A DNA stretch of 19,571 nt, taken from GW2011-AR1 sp964384965 (GTDB lineage: Archaea; Nanobdellota; Nanobdellia; Pacearchaeales; GW2011-AR1). Under the pieces are notes generated by a model. That model searched no databases, had not been told where the DNA came from, and saw nothing but the letters and a program-made list of their open reading frames with translations. Positions 14,232-19,571 of the stretch are shown here, in pieces (position 1 is the first letter of the stretch; every line of letters starts with the position of its first letter). Location: the NCBI GenBank assembly GCA_964384965.1, contig CAYLLR010000012.1:1-19571 (forward strand). Reading direction: 5' to 3'. The position numbers were made by a program, and so were the translations under genes.

Positions 14232-17200
14232 ATGGGTGAGGAAAAAAATACGAATGACATTATTTATCTTGGTGAAAAAGAATTAGAATTATTTAAAATA
14301 TTAAGAAAAAATTCTGCAGACCTTGCTTCTTGGATTTCTACCGAGGAAATCTCAAAAGAGATGAAGTTAAAAGATTTGGAAGTAAAAAAATTGATTTCTT
14401 CTTTGAGAAGAACGAATGGAATTACTTTATCCTCTAATACTAAAAAAATCTCTGAAAAAGAAAAAATTACAAAATATGGTCTTGCTCCAGAGACTTTAGA
14501 AGTTTTAGTTAAATCTGGCAATCATTCTACAACGCAAAACAAACTCAATTATTGTGCTTTATATATGGGAAAACCTGCATTTGGAACTAAAGCTTTTGAT
14601 GAAAAATATACAATGAAGGGATTATCATTAGTTCTGGAAACAAATAACCTATCCAAAGAAATTATGGAAGTTATTATTCAGGGAGGAATTATTCCTACCG
14701 TTCCACCTTATTCTTCTGTGAGCTATATGACCGCTTTAAAATTCCTTGGACAAGTTGATCGTACGGATTCCAAAAGAAGTATTTCGGAAAAAATGCTTGA
14801 AGAAGAAATAAAATCTCCATTCGAGAGAAGATATTATGAAAAATTTATAAATAATGGAAAAAAGAAAAAAATTACAAATCTTACTGAAGCTTTTGGCGCT
14901 GCTGAAAAACAAATTTCTATATTAATGGATACCCTTCCGGAAGAGACGGTTTTAAGAATGCAATTAGGACATGAAGAAAGAGAAAACATTCGATTTTTAG
15001 AACAAGCCCTTATACAAGAATTTTCCAAAAAGAAAACAGAGAGAATTAAAAAAATGAAAATAGATTTGCAAAATGATAGTACAACTACTTATATTGATTC
15101 TTACAACCACCTATTAAAAAAAGATTTCTTGGAAGAAATTTCAAAATCAAAAAATTTAAAGAAAAAAGCTGGAGAATCAAAAAGAGAATATTTTGAAAGG
15201 ATTTCAAAACATTTAGAAGAAAAAAATTCTAATGTTGAGGATAAATTGTACAAAATATGGAAAGGATATAATCTTGCTTGTGTAAGTGATAGTGATTTAG
15301 AAAAAATGAAAGAAAAAACTATTGAAGAAGTAATAAAATATTCTTATTATTGGACTGGAAGAAATCCTAACAAAATAGATTCTAAAGTGAAGGATTTAAA
15401 TTTAGAAATAGAAAAATTTCCGAGAAAAAAAAGGGATTTAATTTCAAGATTAGAGGATATTAATTTAACTGATAGTTGGACAAAACAACTCTTAAGTGGA
15501 GATAGGGCAGCAATAACTTGGTTTACTCAGCAATATCCTGTTGACGCTGATTTTGCAGAACTGGGGTGGAAAAAAGTAAAAGATAAATTTACTAAACATT
15601 TTTTTGAGTGGGAAATCTCTAATCCAACTGTTGTCCATGTTTCTCCGAGAAAAAAAGTAGTTATTGATACAGGAATTGTAACAAATTTAAAGACGGGTGA
15701 AAAAGATAAAGTAGAAGTGGAATATAACCTAACCACAGACGGAAAAAAGAAAATAATGATGATTGAAAACATAAACCATATTTTCTCAAATGATATTAGT
15801 GCTAAAGGGATTAAGGTAGCAAAAAGTTTGCTTAATTATGAAACAATAGTTTTGAATAAACTTTATGAAAAAGAAGTTAGTCTTGTGCAACCAGATATCG
15901 TTCTTCTTGGAGGACATTTATCCGGAGGATTTAGAGCAATGCCATGGTTTAAAGAATCGGAACAATTAATAGAAGGCGAATTTGTTGGAGGTCAAGAAAT
16001 AAGTTGGATGATTAATCTCCCTACAATGCAATCTATTCCAAATTTAGAAAAATTAGCCTCCAGGGGATTTAGGAATTGGGATATTAAAAGATATTTAAAA
16101 GGACCTTATGGATCAGCTGCAATAGTTCATTCGGAGGATAAAGAAGGTGTTGATAGATTTTATATATTTGATACTGGATTTTTGAAAGACATGGGAAAAG
16201 TTGCAGAAGAAATTGATAAATATAGAAATGAATTAAAAAATGAAAAAAACTTAGAAACAAGAAAAAATATTTTGGGAGCAATAAAAGAAGCTAAATCTAA
16301 AGCTAAAGCTAATTTCCATAAAATTGAAGCGGGAGGGGATTTTCATCTCCTTTCTCCAGATATTTTAGAAAGATATTCGAAAGAACAGTTAATCTTAGCA
16401 GCACAATCTTATCAAAGAAGACATGGACTCCCAAATATAGTTGCTTATGATGAAATTTTAAATGGTGTTGAAGAAAGAATTTTTAAATCTTCTACTAGGT
16501 ATGAAGCAAAACCTCCTGCACAATTTAAACAGCAGTTTATTCTTCCTATTTTAAAAGATGAAAATATTAGTTGGGAAGAGAAAGCACATTTAATTGCAAA
16601 AGAGAGCCTTGCCAATTTAAGAGCAATTCCGGGGCACAACATTTCTCACCAAAAAGATGAACACGATTTTATGATTAAACCTTACCTTTTAGAAGTCCTC
16701 CCTAATGCGGAAGCAATTATTTATACCAGTGGTAATCATGCTAATCAATCACAAAGATTGAGTGATGAAGCCCAAGAATTAGCAGGAAGGTATGATAAAA
16801 ATTTAATTTATGGAAGATATAATAAAAAAGGAAAAATACATATCCACTCTGGAAGAGGAAACCCTATTGGAGTAGGGACGATGATCTTAAAAGGAGATGC
16901 TAAACAAAAATTATTTACAATGCATAAATTTCCTTCAAATATGGACGAGGGTTATGGTGCTTTAGTTCATTTAAGATCAGGTAAAAATGATGCAGATATT
17001 GTTATTTATGGGGATAGACATCACCCAATAGCTTGCTATGCAGATGGTCATCTTGTTGTTCAGCATCCTGGAATGGAACCAATAAATACCTATGTTCCTT
17101 TGATAGGAAAACCCGCTGGAATTCATGGAATTAATAATATATATTATGACCCAGATAAAAGAGGTATTTACGGGGTAGATTTTATCCTTGATAAAACTCT

Positions 17201-17234
17201 TGAAAAAATTATCCAAACTGAAAAAATAATTTAG
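14232..17234 (+). CDS. Large protein: winged helix plus metallophosphoesterase-like domains
   Basis: A 1000-residue protein I do not recognise as a named family. Residues ~15-80 look like a winged helix (STEEISKEMKLKDLEVKKLI then SSLRRTNG). The C-terminal part (~695-990) shows calcineurin-like metallophosphoesterase motifs in order: GGDFHLLSPD (D703, H705), AYDEILNG (D740), SGNHANQS (N835, H836), TMHKFP (H898) and IYGDRHHP (D928, H930, H931), then DGHLVVQHPGM. The glycine-aspartate of motif II is YD, and GHxH is GDRHH. An earlier region has weaker parallels: LSLVLETNNLS (131-141), IIQGGIIPTVP, LGHEEREN (H247) and PDIVLLGGHLSGG (D555, H562), so it may be a second, degenerate copy split by a ~160-residue charged helical insert (~265-430). 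No signal peptide or membrane helix. Domain placement is my inference; substrate could be nucleic acid, nucleotide or phosphoprotein. It has its own promoter and is followed by T-rich sequence. Confidence 0.8.
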   Translation: MGEEKNTNDIIYLGEKELELFKILRKNSADLASWISTEEISKEMKLKDLEVKKLISSLRRTNGITLSSNTKKISEKEKITKYGLAPETLEVLVKSGNHSTTQNKLNYCALYMGKPAFGTKAFDEKYTMKGLSLVLETNNLSKEIMEVIIQGGIIPTVPPYSSVSYMTALKFLGQVDRTDSKRSISEKMLEEEIKSPFERRYYEKFINNGKKKKITNLTEAFGAAEKQISILMDTLPEETVLRMQLGHEERENIRFLEQALIQEFSKKKTERIKKMKIDLQNDSTTTYIDSYNHLLKKDFLEEISKSKNLKKKAGESKREYFERISKHLEEKNSNVEDKLYKIWKGYNLACVSDSDLEKMKEKTIEEVIKYSYYWTGRNPNKIDSKVKDLNLEIEKFPRKKRDLISRLEDINLTDSWTKQLLSGDRAAITWFTQQYPVDADFAELGWKKVKDKFTKHFFEWEISNPTVVHVSPRKKVVIDTGIVTNLKTGEKDKVEVEYNLTTDGKKKIMMIENINHIFSNDISAKGIKVAKSLLNYETIVLNKLYEKEVSLVQPDIVLLGGHLSGGFRAMPWFKESEQLIEGEFVGGQEISWMINLPTMQSIPNLEKLASRGFRNWDIKRYLKGPYGSAAIVHSEDKEGVDRFYIFDTGFLKDMGKVAEEIDKYRNELKNEKNLETRKNILGAIKEAKSKAKANFHKIEAGGDFHLLSPDILERYSKEQLILAAQSYQRRHGLPNIVAYDEILNGVEERIFKSSTRYEAKPPAQFKQQFILPILKDENISWEEKAHLIAKESLANLRAIPGHNISHQKDEHDFMIKPYLLEVLPNAEAIIYTSGNHANQSQRLSDEAQELAGRYDKNLIYGRYNKKGKIHIHSGRGNPIGVGTMILKGDAKQKLFTMHKFPSNMDEGYGALVHLRSGKNDADIVIYGDRHHPIACYADGHLVVQHPGMEPINTYVPLIGKPAGIHGINNIYYDPDKRGIYGVDFILDKTLEKIIQTEKII

Positions 17235-17242
17235 GAGGAATG

Positions 17243-17262
17243 TTTTTCTTTAATGTTTCTTT
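17243..17262 (+). terminator. T-rich terminator after the 1000-residue protein gene
   Basis: TTTTTCTTTAATGTTTCTTT begins eight bases after the stop codon. Two T-clusters in tandem fit archaeal U-run termination; no hairpin precedes them. Confidence 0.35.
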
Positions 17263-17303
17263 AACGGCTTTGTTTAAAAAGTCATTAGATTAGCTTCCCT
17301 TTT

Positions 17304-17319
17304 TGTGGAAATCTCCACA
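17304..17319. repeat. Short inverted repeat beside the transposase remnant
   Basis: TGTGGA and TCCACA form a perfect 6-bp stem around AATC, about 25 bases beyond the truncated 3' end of the transposase reading frame. It could belong to the old element's end or be a terminator hairpin. No matching copy was seen on the other side, so no terminal inverted-repeat pair is claimed. Confidence 0.3.
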
Positions 17320-17343
17320 GTTCTTTCTCACAACATAGTAACT

Positions 17344-17757
17344 TCAAAAGAGTAAATTAATAATTTCAGAATTGAAGAATCCTCTGTCTAAGTAAATATA
17401 TCTTATTTTGACTTTTGATTTTGCATAAGTTATCAGTTTTCTTACAACTTTTGCTTTAGTTGTAAATTTGTGCATTAGCAAAGCAAGTAAAGTGAATCTT
17501 TTACCATTTTCAACTAAATTTATTGTAATGTATCTGAAGCAGTGAGAAGTTCCGTCTTTTGGTTTTATTTCGCAAACCATGTAGTCGTTTTTATCTCCAT
17601 AGTACATCTGTTCTGTGATATCGATAGCCAGATCTACTCTTTACCTGAATGGATTGTATTTTGTAGCTTCTTTGATTAGTTTATCAAATGTTTTCATGAA
17701 TAGTTTTTCAACAGAGCCTATTTTCCCGAAAGATTTATAAAGGCAAATTTTCTGAGA
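17344..17757 (-). pseudogene. Decayed DDE transposase (IS remnant)
   Basis: The minus strand reads through 137 codons from a stop at 17758 to the TGA at 17344-17346, broken once by a TAA at 17641-17643. Upstream of that stop the frame gives SFGKIGSVEKLFMKTFDKL and KEATKYNPFR. Downstream it gives RVDLAIDITEQMYYGDKN, GTSHCFRYITINLVENGKRF and YIYLDRGFFNSEIINLL. DLAID and YLDRGF have the look of the first two catalytic aspartates of a DDE transposase (D at 17620-17622 and 17386-17388). The third acidic residue and the C-terminal part are missing. I lean to an ISH3/IS4-like element but am not sure. The intact part alone would be an 87-codon ORF from 17607. No terminal inverted repeats or target duplication were found. 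The element is dead and lies between a large accessory-looking gene and the rRNA gene. Confidence 0.75.
17734..17743 (+). promoter_or_regulatory. Probable rRNA promoter (TATA box)
   Basis: TTTATAAAGG preceded by the purine-rich CGAAAGA is the best TATA/BRE-like match before the 16S gene. It would start transcription near 17760-17765, just upstream of the 5' arm of the processing stem (17811), as needed for that arm to be in the transcript. It lies inside the 5' part of the transposase remnant's frame on the opposite strand. Between here and 17994 I see only leader sequence and the processing arms. Confidence 0.5.
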
Positions 17758-17810
17758 TTATCATTAACGAAGATGAGTGCCTTAATAAAAAAATGTTTTA
17801 CATATAAGGT

Positions 17811-17828
17811 ATGATGTATGTAGAAGCA
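17811..17828 (+). other. 5' arm of the pre-16S processing stem (pairs with 19490-19506)
   Basis: Positions 17811-17828 are complementary to 19490-19506: GTATGTAGAAGCA pairs with TGCTTCTACATAC without mismatch, and the four bases ATGA before it pair with TCAT after one bulged T. An inner pair, GTTTGT (17887-17892) plus TTTTAAG (17897-17903) with CTTAAAA (19469-19475) plus ACAAAC (19479-19484), extends it. Such a stem enclosing 16S is the usual substrate for archaeal pre-rRNA cleavage at a bulge-helix-bulge; I did not identify the exact bulges. The pairing supports both ends of the rRNA gene. Confidence 0.75.
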
Positions 17829-17994
17829 GTGCTCATTTTATAATTAATTAAGTTTCTTAAAATGATTTTATAATATGTTGTCATAAGTTTGTGATCTTTT
17901 AAGCCAATAGTAGGAGTTTGTGTGAAGTGGTTTGTTATCTTATAAACAAACTGCGCAATTGATTCTTTTCATTAATAAGAATATGAAATTGTTA

Positions 17995-19443
17995 ATTCCA
18001 GTTGATCCTGCTGGCGGCTGCGGCTCTCTGACTTGCGTTTAGACATGCAAGTTTTTTGATTTCTTCACGGAAATTGAAAAGCAAACTGCTCAGTAACACG
18101 TAGCTAACCTACCCTTAGGTTAAGGATACCCTCGGGAAACTGAGGTTAATACTTAATAGGGGATATACCCTGGAAAGATTTATCCCTGAAACTCGAGCCT
18201 AAGGATGGGGCTGCGGTGGATTAGGTTGTTGGCGGGGTAAAAGCCCACCAAGCCTGTGATCCATAAGGGCTCTTAGCGGAGAGGCCCTGAGAGGAAATCT
18301 GAGACACTATTTCCAGCCCTACGGGGTGCAGCAGTTAGGAATAATCTACAATGCGCGCAAGCGTGATAGTTTGAGTCAGAGTGCGTTTCAATTTGGAATG
18401 CTTTTGTTGAATCTAAAAAGTTCGACGAATAAGGACTGGGTAAGACTAGTGCCAGCCGCCGCGGTAATACTAGCGGTCCAAGTCGCAGCCATTTTTATTG
18501 GGTCTAAAACATCCGTAGCTTGCTTTCTAAGTTCCTTGTGAAATCCTATATCTAAAATATAGGGCGTGCAAGGAGTACTATTAAGCTAGAGACTGGAAGA
18601 CGTAAGAAGTACGTTCGAAGTAGCGGTTAAATGTGTTAATCTCGAACGGACTAACAATAGCGAAGGCATCTTACGAGGACAGTTCTGACAGTAAGGGATG
18701 AAGGCTAGGGGCGCAAAACGGATTAGATACCCGTGTAGTCCTAGCAGTAAACTCTGCACACTAAACATTAGTACCTCCTCGAGAGGTATTGGTGCTGAAG
18801 GGAAGCCGAGAGTGTGCTACCTGGGAAGTATAGTCGCAAGGCCGAAACTTAAAGGAATTGGCGGGGAGACACTACAACGAGTGACGCGTGCGGTTCAATT
18901 AGATTCTACACCGTGAACCTCACCAGGAGCGACAGCAGAATGAAGGTCAGTCTGAAGGGCTTACCTGACACGCTGAGAGGAGCTGCATGGCCGACGTCAG
19001 CCTGTGCCGTGAGGTGACCTGTTAAATCAGGTAACAGGCAAGACCCGCATCTTTATTTACTACGTGTACAATAAAGAGATTGCCGTGGAAACATGGATGA
19101 AAGTGCGGGCTACGTTAGGTGAGTACAGCCTGAATCCCCTGGGCAACACGCGCGCGTCAATGATGGATACAACGAGATGCGACTCTGAAAGGAGAAGCTA
19201 ATCTCTTAAAGTCCACCTTAGTTCAGATTGAGACTTGTAACTCAGTCTCATGACGCTGGAATTCGTAGTAATCGTTTGTTATCAACGAACGGTGAATATG
19301 TCACGGTCTCTTGCACACACTGCCCGTCAAATCAACCGAGTTTAGTTAGGGTGAAACCCTTCGGGGGAGAACCTTGGCTAGACAAGGTAGGTTAAGTCGT
19401 CACAAGGTATCTGTAGGGGAACCTGCAGATGGATCACCTCCTT
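17995..19443 (+). rRNA. rrs: 16S ribosomal RNA
   Basis: About 1.45 kb, complete at both ends. It starts with ATTCCAGTTGATCCTGCTGG and ends with GGATCACCTCC (anti-Shine-Dalgarno core) at about 19441. Landmarks in order: GTGCCAGCCGCCGCGGTAA (530 loop, near 18450), ATTAGATACCCGTGTAGTCC (near 18722), AAACTTAAAGGAATTGGCGG (near 18845), GCACACACTGCCCGTC (near 19313), AAGTCGTCACAAGG (near 19394) and GGGGAACCTGC (helix 45 with its two adenines). It is archaeal by the 5' end and the GGAATTGGCGG form. Length is near normal, so no intron is suspected. Several positions that rarely vary are changed (see findings). The base composition is far richer in GC than the surrounding genes, as is normal for rRNA. 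The 23S gene should lie beyond the window. Confidence 0.98.
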
Positions 19444-19489
19444 TTTTATTTTTATAATAAAAATTTTACTTAAAATTTACAAACTTTTA

Positions 19490-19506
19490 TGCTTCTACAT
19501 ACTCAT
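19490..19506 (+). other. 3' arm of the pre-16S processing stem
   Basis: Complementary to 17811-17828 with one bulge, 49 bases after the end of 16S. The sequence between, T- and A-rich, holds the inner pairing partner CTTAAAA/ACAAAC described with the 5' arm. Confidence 0.75.
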
Positions 19507-19518
19507 CTTGTTATCTGG

Positions 19519-19566
19519 GCCTGTAGTCCAAGGTGGAATGTGAAATTCCTCCAAAGTCCAACAGGC
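19519..19566 (+). other. Hairpin in the spacer after 16S
   Basis: GCCTGT (19519-19524) pairs with ACAGGC (19561-19566), and inside it GGTGGAAT (19532-19539) pairs with ATTCCTCC (19545-19552) except for one T-T mismatch, around a 5-base loop. The internal loop carries AGTCCAA on one side and AAAGTCCA on the other. It could be part of the pre-23S leader or a small RNA. The start GGGCCTGTAG resembles a tRNA acceptor followed by T8-A9, but no proper anticodon arm with U33 can be built. Confidence 0.45.
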
Positions 19567-19571
19567 AAATT

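Noticed and set aside
17304..17319. Terminal inverted repeat of the transposon
   Set aside because: The two halves sit side by side as a hairpin, and no copy was found beyond the other end of the transposase remnant.
18326..18916. Short ORFs on both strands inside the 16S gene
   Set aside because: They lie wholly in rRNA sequence with conserved rRNA landmarks; frames open by chance.
17995..19443. Intron or large insertion in 16S
   Set aside because: The gene is about 1.45 kb and all landmarks appear in order at normal distances.
19517..19571. A tRNA (possibly tRNA-Ala) in the spacer
   Set aside because: GGGCCTG followed by TA fits an acceptor and positions 8-9, but no D-arm of normal loop size or anticodon loop with U33 can be formed, and the stretch folds better as a nested hairpin.
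1..19571. CRISPR array or other regularly spaced repeats
   Set aside because: No set of regularly spaced repeats was seen; only the 15-base pair of repeats in rpsB and short AT-rich repeats.

Overview
The window comes from a small-genome archaeon, most likely of the DPANN group (Woesearchaeota/Pacearchaeota-like). The evidence is a 16S rRNA gene with an archaeal 5' end and anti-Shine-Dalgarno 3' end but many changes in normally fixed stretches, a proteasome alpha subunit, the archaeal exosome genes, an SBDS protein, RNA polymerase subunit K, very AT-rich and lysine-rich coding sequence, and tight gene packing. The placement is by inspection only, with no tree.

Layout. Positions 2-403 are the 3' end of an unrecognised gene. 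A thioredoxin reductase gene (minus strand) is divergent from an adenylate kinase gene. Then come argS and an MscS-type channel gene, overlapping by a base or so. A multi-pass membrane protein of unknown function lies on the minus strand at 5254-5865. From 6094 to 10468 runs a compact RNA-decay and proteolysis block: psmA, an unrecognised 131-residue ORF, SBDS, rrp4, an unrecognised 88-residue ORF, rrp41 and rrp42. Most joints are 4-base or 1-base overlaps. It is followed directly by rpoK, enolase, a PlsC-like acyltransferase and rpsB, a version of the conserved archaeal rpoK-eno-rpsB cluster. Next is a 1000-residue protein with an N-terminal winged-helix-like segment and metallophosphoesterase-like motifs. 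A decayed DDE transposase (minus strand, one in-frame stop) separates it from a 16S rRNA gene at about 17995-19443. The rRNA gene is flanked by complementary arms that should form the pre-16S processing stem. The window ends in the spacer after 16S.

How it fits together. Apart from the redox, nucleotide and membrane genes on the left, the centre is informational: RNA degradation (exosome), ribosome maturation (SBDS), protein turnover (proteasome), transcription (RpoK) and translation (S2, ArgRS, 16S rRNA). Nearly every transcription unit has an AT-rich TATA-like box about 20-30 bases before its ATG and no Shine-Dalgarno sequence, which suggests mostly leaderless mRNAs.

The most unusual items are the 1000-residue protein, the two unknown ORFs locked by overlapping starts and stops into the proteasome/exosome block, a three-residue insertion between the expected catalytic acids of Rrp41, and decoding-centre substitutions in 16S rRNA (E. 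coli-equivalent C1400 to U and A1499 to C) that also disrupt common PCR primer sites.
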